The notes below the pieces were generated by a model. It was not told the origin of the DNA, made no database searches, and saw only the letters and a list, made by a program, of their open reading frames with translations. Shown here piece after piece: positions 9,080 to 16,850 of a stretch of DNA of 64,000 nt. The position numbers and the translations under genes were made by a program. Source of the DNA: Stutzerimonas stutzeri. Lineage in GTDB: Bacteria; Pseudomonadota; Gammaproteobacteria; Pseudomonadales; Pseudomonadaceae. Within the stretch, counting starts at the first letter, position 1, and each line of letters begins with the position of its first letter. The DNA lies in NCBI RefSeq assembly GCF_015291885.1, contig NZ_CP036186.1, positions 124,001-188,000 of the forward strand, in the 5' to 3' direction.

Positions 9080-9392
9080 TTACAACTCGGTAGAAATTCC
9101 GCAGCCCATAAGAACTTCGTGCTCTGAAAGCCCATCTGCACGCTTAGTCAATCCAGCGGCTGAAATTAGCGCGTCATGCTCAATGTTTTGCTGCTCCAAT
9201 AGCCGTATCAACAGATACGATTTCCCCGCGTGCCTCAAGCGCAAGAAGCCGGTCGGGAGCGTTGAAAGCCCAGCGATCCAGAATTCGCCAACCGCGAGAA
9301 TGATACGAGCTGGATCGCAAGACGGATTTGATAGTCGAGTCTGCCAACACGTTGGAAGCAATCTTGAGAGGCTTATCGTCCACGATCATTTT
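9080..9392 (-). pseudogene. frameshifted small gene of unknown function
   Basis: A GGAGG Shine-Dalgarno lies seven bases before an ATG at about 9389-9392 that opens MIVDDKPLKIASNVLADSTI and continues to APDRLLALEARGEIVSVD. The natural continuation is in the next frame: LLEQQNIEHDALISAAGLTK, then DGLSEHEVLMGCGISTEL and stop. One extra base near 9190-9200 (in GATACGGCTATTGGAG) explains the shift. Joined, it would encode about 103 residues. The family is not known to me, though the composition looks like a genuine protein in both halves. It is part of the decayed gene cluster between the two IS5-family copies. Confidence 0.5.
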
Positions 9393-9469
9393 CAACCTCC
9401 AGTCATGAGCAATGAAGTAGCTCCGATGTGCCGCCTCTGCCCGGTCGCGAGCAGGCAGAAATAGTTTAC

Positions 9470-9700
9470 TTAGGTACCGAACACCGCATGGAGACGTGCT
9501 TCGGTCGTAACAGCGTCATGCGGAGGCAAGGCCATGCTGAAAACGGGAATGTTTAGATCGCTAGTGAGAACGTTAAGCCTGTAGTTGCGCTTGCCGACCG
9601 GGATGATGTGCCAGGATCTGATATCAGCGAGCCGGAAGAAATGTGCCGTTCCGTTTACCGGATAAGCGAGCAGCTTGCCTGATTCCCCATCAATGCCTAG
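9470..9700 (-). pseudogene. C-terminal gene fragment truncated by IS5-family copy 2
   Basis: Reading inward from the IS edge, an open frame encodes LGIDGESGKLLAYPVNGTAH, then FFRLADIRSWHIIPVGKRNY and ends PPHDAVTTEARLHAVFGT before TAA at 9470. It has no start because the IS at 9701 removed it. It lies in a different frame from the immunity-like fragment on the other side of the IS and shows no continuity with it, so DNA between them was probably lost. The protein family is not recognised. Confidence 0.5.
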
Positions 9701-10891
9701 GGATGGTCTGAAGTAGTCAGGTATTTCTGGCTGACTCCAGCCCTTGCCGATTTCAAAACGGTGATTCGGCTAAAAAACGATCAAATCATCCCCTATTTCC
9801 GGATTTATAGCCGGCGCGAGCACCTCGCGCCGGCCATTTCCCGCATTACAGACGCACCTCTCCTGCATTCGTCAGCAAATGTCGGCGCGCCATCCACAGG
9901 TTCGACAGCGCGAACAGTGTCACCAACTGCGCGGTGTTCTTCGCCAGGCCACGGAAGCGTGTCTTCACGTAGCCGAATTGGCGCTTGATCACCCGGAACG
10001 GGTGCTCGACTTTGGCGCGCACCTGGGCCTTGGATTTCTCGATCTTGCGCTTGGCTTTGTACAGCGCACTGCGCTTACTCAGCTTCTTGTACATACTGCG
10101 GCGGGCCGCAATCTGCCAGATCACCTCCCGGCCTTCATGTTCCGGGCGTTTCTCTACGCCGGTGTAACCCGCGTCGGCGCCCACCATGTTTTCCTTTCCA
10201 TGCAGCAGTTTGTCGACCTGGGTAACGTCAGCAACGTTGGCTGCCGTCCCCACCACGCTGTGCACCAGGCCAGACTCGGCATCCGCGCCGATGTGGGCCT
10301 TCATGCCGAAGTAATACTGATTGCCCTTCTTGGTCTGGTGCATTTCCGGGTCACGCTTACCGTCCTTGTTCTTGGTCGAACTCGGCGCATGGATCAGCGT
10401 GGCATCGACGATGGTGCCCTGGCGCAGCGACAGGCCCCGATCGCCCAGGTAACCATTGATCACCGCCAGAATCCCGGCCGCCAACTCGTGCTTCTCCAGC
10501 AGGCGACGGAAATTGAGGATGGTGGTTTCGTCGGGAATACGCTCTAGGTTCAGCCCGGCAAACTGGCGCAAGATTGTGGTCTCGTACAGCGCCTCCTCCA
10601 TCGCCGGATCGCTGTAGCCGAACCAGTTCTGCATCAAATGTACGCGCAGCATCGCCATCAGCTGATACGCCGGACGACCACCTTCACCCTTGGGGTAGTG
10701 CGGCTCGATCAGGGCAATCAAACCCTTCCACGGCACCACCTGATCCATCTCGATCAGGAACAACTCTTTGCGGGTCTGCTTGCGCTTGCCGGCGTACTCG
10801 GCGTCGGCGAAGGTCATTTGCTTCATCGGGAAACTCGGGCAACGGGATCGGCGTATTTCACCAGATTCGGGAAGTCTTTTTCAGACCATCC
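9701..10891 (-). mobile_element. IS5-family insertion sequence, copy 2 (inverted relative to copy 1)
   Basis: The element is 1191 bp. Both ends begin GGATGGTCTGAA when read inward, followed by GTAGTC on the left and AAAGACTTCC on the right. The flanking tetranucleotides differ: CTAG at 9697-9700 and TTAG at 10892-10895. Unlike copy 1 it therefore has no perfect target duplication. The genes on its two sides also do not join, which suggests adjacent deletion or recombination after insertion. With copy 1 it forms an inverted pair enclosing 8609-9700. Confidence 0.9.
9846..10826 (-). CDS. IS5 family transposase (copy 2)
   Basis: This 326-residue transposase is nearly identical to the one at 7481-8461 and has the same catalytic regions (GTIVDATLI, GADAGYTGVEKRP, KVEHPFRVIKRQF). 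The reading frame is complete. The order and spacing of start codon, terminal repeats and stop match copy 1. It may supply transposition activity in trans to copy 1, because the terminal repeats are closely related. Confidence 0.95.
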   Translation of the reverse strand: MKQMTFADAEYAGKRKQTRKELFLIEMDQVVPWKGLIALIEPHYPKGEGGRPAYQLMAMLRVHLMQNWFGYSDPAMEEALYETTILRQFAGLNLERIPDETTILNFRRLLEKHELAAGILAVINGYLGDRGLSLRQGTIVDATLIHAPSSTKNKDGKRDPEMHQTKKGNQYYFGMKAHIGADAESGLVHSVVGTAANVADVTQVDKLLHGKENMVGADAGYTGVEKRPEHEGREVIWQIAARRSMYKKLSKRSALYKAKRKIEKSKAQVRAKVEHPFRVIKRQFGYVKTRFRGLAKNTAQLVTLFALSNLWMARRHLLTNAGEVRL

Positions 10892-11094
10892 TTAGCCCCC
10901 ACCTTCACTCCAAAGCCATGGCCTCCCCCTTCGGAAATACGATTGGTGTAGTCGGCATGAAACGTCGCCCATTGCATGTCCTCGGGCACATCGAAGGTCA
11001 TACGCCCAATGCATTCCTGTCGTGGCCCATCGGCTATCACCAGGCCTGTAGGAAGCATCAGGCCGAGGCTTAGGTAACGGAAAAAGCTTTTCAT
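10892..11094 (-). pseudogene. N-terminal fragment of probable T6SS immunity protein (Tli4-like), cut by IS
   Basis: The frame opens at ATG 11094 with signal-peptide-like MKSFFRYLSLGLMLPTGLVI, then ADGPRQECIGRMTFDVPEDM and GGGHGFGVKVGAK up to the IS edge. The CIGRMTFDVPE and GGGHGFG segments recall Tli4-family lipase immunity proteins of pseudomonads, as I remember them; no search was possible. Only about 68 of some 350 expected residues remain. Its start overlaps by ATGA the end of the remnant at 11091-11327, matching effector-immunity pair organisation. Confidence 0.5.
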
Positions 11095-11327
11095 GTGCGG
11101 CGGTTCTCTTCTTCACGACCGTTATCAAGCTGCGCCAGTGCACGATCACGTTCAGGTTTTCCAACGTTCTGAGCCAAAATGCTCAGGTTAATACCGGAGT
11201 CATTGTTCTCACCCCTCGTCCAGTTGACGGGCAAGGCACAGATAAAGCCCTGTACGCCAACGGGAGGAGAGAAGGTCTTGACGGCAGCCAGGGTGTCGGA
11301 GCGCCAGAAGCGCTCTTCATGAGGCAT
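11091..11327 (-). pseudogene. C-terminal remnant of probable toxin/effector gene upstream of the immunity fragment
   Basis: The open frame encodes HEERFWRSDTLAAVKTFSPP, then VGVQGFICALPVNWTRGENN and ends LAQLDNGREEENRRT before the overlapping start of the immunity-like fragment. The upstream 50 bases in the next frame read PPPGFKNSYGENL, and a single missing base around AACTTAAG would join that to KKPMPHEER, so the remnant is also frameshifted. No full domain is left. Calling it a T6SS effector tail rests on the four-base overlap with the Tli4-like start and is inference. Confidence 0.4.
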
Positions 11328-11380
11328 AGGCTTCTTAAGTTTTCGCCGTACGAATTTTTAAAGCCTGGCGGCGGCAAAAA

Positions 11381-12465
11381 CTGAGTGCAACACCTGACCT
11401 TTCCGGTACGGTGCTGCCCCTATGTCTTATACCGAACTCAGCGTTGAAGAGCGCGCCACCATTCAAATCGGTCGTACCCAAGGCTTCAGCCTGCGCAGGA
11501 TTGCCTGCTTGATCAACCGATCCCCTTCGACCATCAGCCGTGAGCTGCGCCGTAACCGAGGTGCTTGCGGTGGCTACTCGGCCCGCCTGGCCCAGCAGCA
11601 AATGCAGGCCCGCCGCCAGGTTTGTCGACCGATGCGAAAACTGTTGCCGGGTAGCGAGCGCTTCGAACTGGTGACCCATATGCTGCGTGAGCGTTTGTCT
11701 CCCGAGCAGATTGCCGGCAAGCTGCGCAGCATGAACATACCCAACCTGCGAGATGCCTACGTCTGTCGCGAGACGATCTACAACGCGATCTATGCCCTGC
11801 CAGTGGGTGAGCTGCGTAAGGAGCTGATCATCTGTCTGCGCCAAGGCAAGACGACGCGCCGGCCGCGCTCTGGTGGCGTGGATCGGCGCGGCCAGATCCC
11901 CGAGATGGTCAGTATTCATGTGCGCCCGCCGGAGATTGAAGACAGGCTGATGCCGGGGCATTGGGAAGGCGACCTCATCAAGGGTAAGGCCAACGCCTCG
12001 TCCGTCGGTACGCTGGTGGAACGCACCAGTGGCTACCTGATGTTGGTGAAGATGAACGACGCGACGGCGACTTCGGCACTGGAAGGCTTCAGCGCCGCGC
12101 TCAATAGCATGCCGCTGGAGATGCGCAAGAGCATGACTTACGACCAGGGCCGGGAGATGGCGCGACACGCCGAGATCACCCAAAGAACCGGCGTGGCGAT
12201 CTACTTCTGCGACCCGCACAGCCCCTGGCAGCGCGGCAGCAACGAAAACATCAACGGCCTGATTCGCCAGTACTTGCCCAAGGGCACAGACCTGTCGGTA
12301 CATAGCCAGGAGAAGCTGGACGCCATTGCGCTGCAACTGAACATGCGACCGCGCAAGCGCTTCGACTTCAAATGCCCCATCGAGGTGATGGGAGAGGTCA
12401 TGCAAAATTCCATGGCAATGCGGCATGATGCTCCGGCTTCAATTCAATAACCGTGTTGCACTCAG
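11381..12465 (+). mobile_element. IS30-family insertion sequence
   Basis: The element is about 1085 bp, bounded by the perfect 13-bp inverted repeats CTGAGTGCAACAC (11381-11393) and GTGTTGCACTCAG (12453-12465). It contains one IS30-type transposase. No clear target duplication is visible (AAA on the left, CTC on the right). On the left it abuts the toxin remnant; on the right it abuts an open frame that is the interrupted 5' part of the tnsB-like gene. It therefore marks the junction of two different mobile cargoes. Confidence 0.9.
11422..12450 (+). CDS. IS30 family transposase
   Basis: The 342-residue protein has an N-terminal helix-turn-helix (SLRRIACLINRSPSTISREL), then a DDE core: GHWEGDLIKG (first Asp), MTYDQGREMARH (second Asp) and WQRGSNENINGLIRQYLPKG (catalytic Glu). 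This is the signature arrangement of IS30 transposases. The length is standard and there is no internal stop. It lies wholly inside the inverted repeats. Confidence 0.96.
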   Translation: MSYTELSVEERATIQIGRTQGFSLRRIACLINRSPSTISRELRRNRGACGGYSARLAQQQMQARRQVCRPMRKLLPGSERFELVTHMLRERLSPEQIAGKLRSMNIPNLRDAYVCRETIYNAIYALPVGELRKELIICLRQGKTTRRPRSGGVDRRGQIPEMVSIHVRPPEIEDRLMPGHWEGDLIKGKANASSVGTLVERTSGYLMLVKMNDATATSALEGFSAALNSMPLEMRKSMTYDQGREMARHAEITQRTGVAIYFCDPHSPWQRGSNENINGLIRQYLPKGTDLSVHSQEKLDAIALQLNMRPRKRFDFKCPIEVMGEVMQNSMAMRHDAPASIQ

Positions 12466-13923
12466 CTCCTGCAACCGCCAGGTGTTTCCAGAGAAGGAAA
12501 GCATGCTGGTTATAACGTAAACGAAGACATGAAGGAAAAGATTCAGGCTGGTTTTATCCGGCATAACAGTATTAAGCTGACTTGGAGTCAAGTGTATACA
12601 AAAGTCCTAACGGCGACTTTTAAGTGCGAAATACGAACAAGTTCTGCAAACAGAAGGTTTGTCATTCAACCTAGTGGCGACCCTTTTCCCTCCTACAACC
12701 AGTTTTTGTATTGGGTCAGAAAGCTGAATAATCGAGATCTGTTACAGGAATCAAGGATAGGTAAGCACGCGCTCCGTAGTCGCTCGGGATCCAAGGGCAG
12801 TTTCTCGCAGAGGCTATCCAATGTTTACGAGAAAGTTGAGTTTGACGGTTATTACATCAACGAGCGTTTACAGGGCATCGTAGAAGGCGGATCTGTCGAA
12901 AGCTTCTGCGTTGTTACTGCTGTATGTGCCCTATCCGGGGCGATTTTAGGCATTGGCTTTTCTGAGCGTAAAGAAACCCAAGAAGCTTATAATATGGCGC
13001 TGTTTTCGATGGCCATCCGTAAGTCTGTTTATGGACAACTTATAGGACTTGATATCAAGGATGATGAGTGGCCGTGTATTGGCTTACCTCCGGATTTCAT
13101 AACAGACCGCGGCCCTGGGTCGTCGTTACGCCCCGAAGATAATATCAATTGGCTTACGTCACTTGAACTAACGCCAAGTTATTCCGGGCAATCAAAGGCT
13201 ACGGTTGAATCTTCCCATAGACGGAACAAAAAGATTCCTGGCCCCCCACGGTATCATCAGAGCAACTTGAACTTCATTGAGATGGTGAAACGTGAAGTCT
13301 TGCGGGCAATGCTGTCTAACGCAACATCTGACGCTTCTATGCGCATGACTAATGAAATGTTGCTTGAAGGGTTTATGCCAACACCGGCAAATATTTATAA
13401 TTTTTATAACCAGCGCGGAAGGACCAATGCCGTTGAGGTCCCATTCGAGGATATCGTGCCGCTTTTTTTGACGCCACACGCAGTCAAAGTTGACCGTGAG
13501 GCGGTCTGGTTCAGGGAGTTGCGGTACTCTTGCCGCGAATTCAGGGATTTAGGCGTTTTTGATAGAGCAGCGCGGGGCGGAAGCTTCGAGTTAAGCGCTT
13601 ATGTCATGACTATGTGTGTCCGGTATATCTGGGTCGAGCTGGATGGAACTATATATAAGCTGCGCTTTGAGGCAACTGTTCGGCAAGATGTAGATGCTTC
13701 CTACATATCACTAGACGAAGCGCTGAAGCTTGAAGACCTGAAGAAGGCAGGCAAATGGGTTTTGAGCGAGCAGAGGCCTCTTATAGCCGCAGAGTTCGAC
13801 CAGCGCTTCAGGAATGAAACAGGTAAAGAATGGCATGGCAGCGTAGCAAAGCCAGGCCGTCCTCGCAAAGATGGCGCATCGCGGCGGGATGAGGCGGACT
13901 ACGCTAGGTTTAATAAACCATGA
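12466..13923 (+). pseudogene. Tn7-like transposase TnsB-like, 5' end cut off by IS30 element
   Basis: From ATG 12529 the frame encodes 464 residues with an rve-type DDE core: Asp106 in VEFDGYYINE, Asp193 in PDFITDRGPG and Glu227 in SKATVESSHRRNK, a D-D-34-E spacing typical of TnsB/MuA. A beta-barrel-like C-terminal region (IWVELDGTIYKLRFEATVRQ) and a basic tail follow. The frame is open upstream of ATG 12529 all the way to the IS30 edge (LLQPPGVSREGKHAGYNVNE) with no start and no good Shine-Dalgarno, so I infer that the N-terminal DNA-binding part was lost when IS30 inserted. The core is intact; the end-binding domain probably is not. ATGA overlap with the next gene shows one transcript. Confidence 0.75.
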
Positions 13924-15260
13924 TAGAGATGACTGAAGAATATCTGCGGATGGCAGATCCCGCTAGGATAACTCAAAAAATCACTGTCACGCCTGAGCCT
14001 TTGGTTGGGCTCTCAGATCTGCACCCTGTGGCAGCTGCGTATCAATTGAGGAGTCAGCTCACCAAACTATATTTGCCTACAGAATTTGTAGTTGGCTTGA
14101 TTAGTGAACTGCTAGTTCATTCATCACTGCTGTTCAGTGATCGCTACTCAAATGAGAGATCTTACGCTCAACATGTCTACACTCCCTTTGAGTCAGGCGT
14201 GGTTCCTTTGTGTTTAACGGGACTCGCTGGCATAGGTAAGTCAAGGGCGTTGATCGCTATCAGGGATTACATGCCGGGTCCCGGCACCCACTTTTCTAAC
14301 CTAATGCATGGCGAAATTAAAAACCAGTCTCACTTGTATGCAAGCGCAAATGCGAAAGATAGCGCCCGACAAGTGATTGAAGATCTATGCATTTCGCTAG
14401 ACATCGAGGTGTCGAAACAGGTCAACGCAGCGAAATTGCTTTCCGTGTGTCGTAGACAGGCCAGCATTTCACGTGTAACGCACATCTTTATAGATGAAAT
14501 GCAGTTTTTTACTAAAGGTAATAGCACTGACAGTTTAGCTAAGCTTTTGCTTTCGGTGGCATCGATTGGTATCCCCACGCTATATCTATGTAACTTCAGC
14601 CTGCTACATAAATTATTTACGCGAAATAGTGAAGATAGGCACCGTCTCTTGTCGCAGCCTAAGATCATGACTCCGGATCTACCAGATAGTCGAGACTGGA
14701 GGCTTTATATACTTGCGTGTGACAGAGCTTTGGGTGGTGTCTTCAAAGGAAGTAATGAGGTATTGGTTAGGGCTATCTATGACTTCACATTTGGAATAAA
14801 GAGATTTGTAGTTGAGCTAATAACACTTTCATATTTGATAGCTCGAAGTCTTAATTCAGAGCGACTGACGCTAGATATGTTTAGACAAGCGTACTTCTCC
14901 GTTGAATATACCGCGTTCCGTCAAGATGTGATGTTGTTAAATCGTCAGGCGATAGAGAACAAGGCTTCTCGCAGAGATTTATGGTGTCCATTTGAGCTCC
15001 CGCCCGGATATAAAACAAGAGCGGCAGAGATTGCTACTGAGTCGAGGAACCGAAAATTCTCTATGGAGACTCTTAAAAGCGCCTTGAGCATGTCGGAGCG
15101 TAAGGCGCTTAATGAGCATTTTCCGTCTAAGCGTGCTCCAATTGACTCAAAGCAAACTTTGAAATCGAGGGAGGCCGTCAGTAGTGACGACGCCGGCCTA
15201 ATTGATGCGCTAAATCTCTATAGTGAAATTTTAAGCCGGCCCCGGCGCAATATTAAATAA
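13920..15260 (+). CDS. Tn7-like transposition ATPase, TnsC-like
   Basis: The 446-residue AAA+ protein has Walker A GLAGIGKS (residues 101-108) and Walker B HIFIDEMQ (188-195), followed by a sensor-like segment PTLYLCNFSLL and an arginine-rich region RNSEDRHRLLSQPK. This order is that of TnsC/TniB regulators that link target choice to the TnsB transposase. It overlaps the tnsB-like gene by ATGA. It is longer than TniB (about 300 aa) and closer to TnsC (about 550 aa). No tnsA, tniQ/tnsD or CRISPR effector gene is seen next to it, so targeting is unknown. Codons are AT-rich compared with core genes. Confidence 0.8.
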   Translation: MIEMTEEYLRMADPARITQKITVTPEPLVGLSDLHPVAAAYQLRSQLTKLYLPTEFVVGLISELLVHSSLLFSDRYSNERSYAQHVYTPFESGVVPLCLTGLAGIGKSRALIAIRDYMPGPGTHFSNLMHGEIKNQSHLYASANAKDSARQVIEDLCISLDIEVSKQVNAAKLLSVCRRQASISRVTHIFIDEMQFFTKGNSTDSLAKLLLSVASIGIPTLYLCNFSLLHKLFTRNSEDRHRLLSQPKIMTPDLPDSRDWRLYILACDRALGGVFKGSNEVLVRAIYDFTFGIKRFVVELITLSYLIARSLNSERLTLDMFRQAYFSVEYTAFRQDVMLLNRQAIENKASRRDLWCPFELPPGYKTRAAEIATESRNRKFSMETLKSALSMSERKALNEHFPSKRAPIDSKQTLKSREAVSSDDAGLIDALNLYSEILSRPRRNIK

Positions 15261-15271
15261 AGATAAACGCC

Positions 15272-15994
15272 CTAATCAGTTTTTAAGGATTTTGTGGTGC
15301 CTTCGGAAATTAATAACCCTTGCTTTGGAAGTATAAAAGGCTTAAATGTAACCTTTGTCTCGCTTGCATCCATTCTTTTGATTAAATAGAAAAGGTCATC
15401 TGACTCAGCGACGATGCATCCTACATGTGATTCTGTGTTTTTATAGCGAAGCGTTTGCTCTTGGCACTTTGTAATTTTTTTGATTGCTGACTTTCTGCCT
15501 GTGTCTGAAGGCTGTTGTAGGGCGACGTTATAGATTATAAAGGCAACTACTGCGGCTATAACAACGGCGCCGACTACAACAAATGCAGATTTAAGCTCTA
15601 AGGCTCTATCACGTAGCCGTGCGAACAGGCCGCTTGGCTGTGCAGGGGTGGGGGGAACTCTCCCAGGTTTCTCAAGTAGTGCTAAGATTAACGCTGGCAC
15701 TGCGACCAGAGCAGCTGCGAATAATACCGCAAATATCAGGGTGCTAATGCTAGCCCCTCCGTACGCAAGCAACGTCTGCGTGCTGATATTTATTCTACTC
15801 ATGGGTACTTCGAGTGTTATGTAATACTTTTCAAGATGGGCATATCCACTGAGGGTAAATATACCTATCGCTATAGCAACAACTAACGTTACCTCTATGC
15901 GAAGGAATCGGCTGAAGGACACCGTGCCTGCGTCCTTAGATGGTGCGGACTCGTTTTCGAGGCAGTCAGATTCATTAGTTTGCCGTTGTGCCAT
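15272..15994 (-). CDS. hypothetical membrane protein, three transmembrane segments
   Basis: I do not recognise this 240-residue protein. It has a polar N-terminus, then three hydrophobic segments: about 32-50 (VTLVVAIAIGIFTLSGYA), 77-105 (ASISTLIFAVLFAAALVAVP) and 135-157 (SAFVVVGAVVIAAVVAFIIY). A soluble C-terminal domain of about 80 residues follows, with two Cys (ITKCQEQ and HVGCIVAES). It is convergent with the tnsC-like gene, only 11 bases away, and shares its base composition, so it is probably cargo or a neighbouring transferred gene. A similar layout occurs in small membrane effectors and sensors, but no function can be assigned. Confidence 0.6.
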   Translation of the reverse strand: MAQRQTNESDCLENESAPSKDAGTVSFSRFLRIEVTLVVAIAIGIFTLSGYAHLEKYYITLEVPMSRINISTQTLLAYGGASISTLIFAVLFAAALVAVPALILALLEKPGRVPPTPAQPSGLFARLRDRALELKSAFVVVGAVVIAAVVAFIIYNVALQQPSDTGRKSAIKKITKCQEQTLRYKNTESHVGCIVAESDDLFYLIKRMDASETKVTFKPFILPKQGLLISEGTTKSLKTD

Positions 15995-16268
15995 GTCAGA
16001 CCCTAATTAGTTTGATATTACTGCGCACGTCTGCTCTAGGCTTGCCACGCATGGTCAGATAGCAACGTTAGCCATAGGCACGTTAATCCACCCGGATTTA
16101 AACAGGTTTTATCCCTGGGCCGACAGGGGGAACTGGGTTATGCGCCTTGTGGAACAGTTTATAACGTGCGTAGGGGAACGCTGGGGGCCGCTATCCATGC
16201 GGGCCTGTGTGACAGTTTTTATCTTCGGTGTTCAGCTCGAGAGAGATTGCGCGTGCAATGGATGGATG
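15995..16268. other. right edge of the accessory region, no gene seen
   Basis: About 270 bases between the membrane protein and the heme oxygenase terminator. Composition changes back to GC-rich around 16140. I looked for terminal repeats that would be TnsB sites and found only short, unconvincing similarities (AACGTTAGCC, GCACGTTAATCC). No tRNA and no attachment-site duplication were seen. Confidence 0.4.
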
Positions 16269-16290
16269 GAAAGGCCCTTCGGGGCCTTTC
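16269..16290 (-). terminator. intrinsic terminator-like hairpin after bphO
   Basis: A perfect 9-bp stem GAAAGGCCC / GGGCCTTTC closes a four-base loop immediately downstream of the heme oxygenase stop. The T tract is short (TTTCC on the minus strand), so termination may be partial. It separates the phytochrome locus from the accessory region. Confidence 0.7.
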
Positions 16291-16295
16291 TGCAT

Positions 16296-16850
16296 TTAGC
16301 CGTACTCGCAGTTGCGTTCCATTGCAGCGGCGTCGGCGAAAAGGCTGAAGGTGGCTTCAGCTGCCTCCAGCATCGGCTCCCAGGCACAGTCGGACGCAGC
16401 GTGCTCGAGACGAGCGAGGAAGGTTGGCCAGAGTCTGGCGACGTCCCCATGCTCGAGGTAGCGAACCGGGGCTGTCGGGTTGGTCTCACGTATTCGACGT
16501 GCGAGCACGCGCCCGCCCAAGCGCGACCCTTCCAGCACATAGGCGACCCCCCAGCAGCAGGCAATGTCGCTCAATTCCGGCACTTCCAGAGCTACAGGGG
16601 GATTGCTGCCAAGTTCGGCCAGATCGGCCAGCAAAACGTGACGGCGCACTCGCCTTGGCCAGTCGTCGAGCAGCTCGGCGATGCCCGCGTTCTCCAGCGA
16701 AATCTCAGCGGCGCTCAGAACCCTGCAGTGGGCACGCAGGAATTGGCGGTAGTCACCTGGATGCTCAAAGGCAAAACCTGAGAACGCGGTATCGACCTGC
16801 TCGTGCAGCGGCGCTGTCGCCTGCCTCAGCCGCGCGCGCAGCTCAGCCAT
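16296..16850 (-). CDS. bphO: biliverdin-producing heme oxygenase
   Basis: The 184-residue protein matches bacterial heme oxygenases in length and layout. The proximal heme-ligand region is ATAPLHEQVDTAFSGF with His16, and the distal helix region is near ACCWGVAYVLEGSRLGGRVLAR, containing the family glycine stretch. It opens heme to biliverdin, iron and CO. Here the neighbouring bacteriophytochrome gene points to biliverdin supply as chromophore rather than iron use. Its start overlaps the hybrid kinase end by eight bases, so it is the last gene of the bphP operon. I use the symbol by context. Confidence 0.9.
   Translation of the reverse strand: MAELRARLRQATAPLHEQVDTAFSGFAFEHPGDYRQFLRAHCRVLSAAEISLENAGIAELLDDWPRRVRRHVLLADLAELGSNPPVALEVPELSDIACCWGVAYVLEGSRLGGRVLARRIRETNPTAPVRYLEHGDVARLWPTFLARLEHAASDCAWEPMLEAAEATFSLFADAAAMERNCEYG

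Noticed and set aside
8609..9700. Inversion between the two inverted IS5-family copies
   Set aside because: The gene split by copy 1 joins in frame in the present orientation with matching TTAG duplications, so the segment next to copy 1 has not been inverted.
15995..16140. Terminal TnsB-binding repeats of the Tn7-like unit
   Set aside because: Only short partial similarities were seen, with no set of three or more repeats of about 20 bases.
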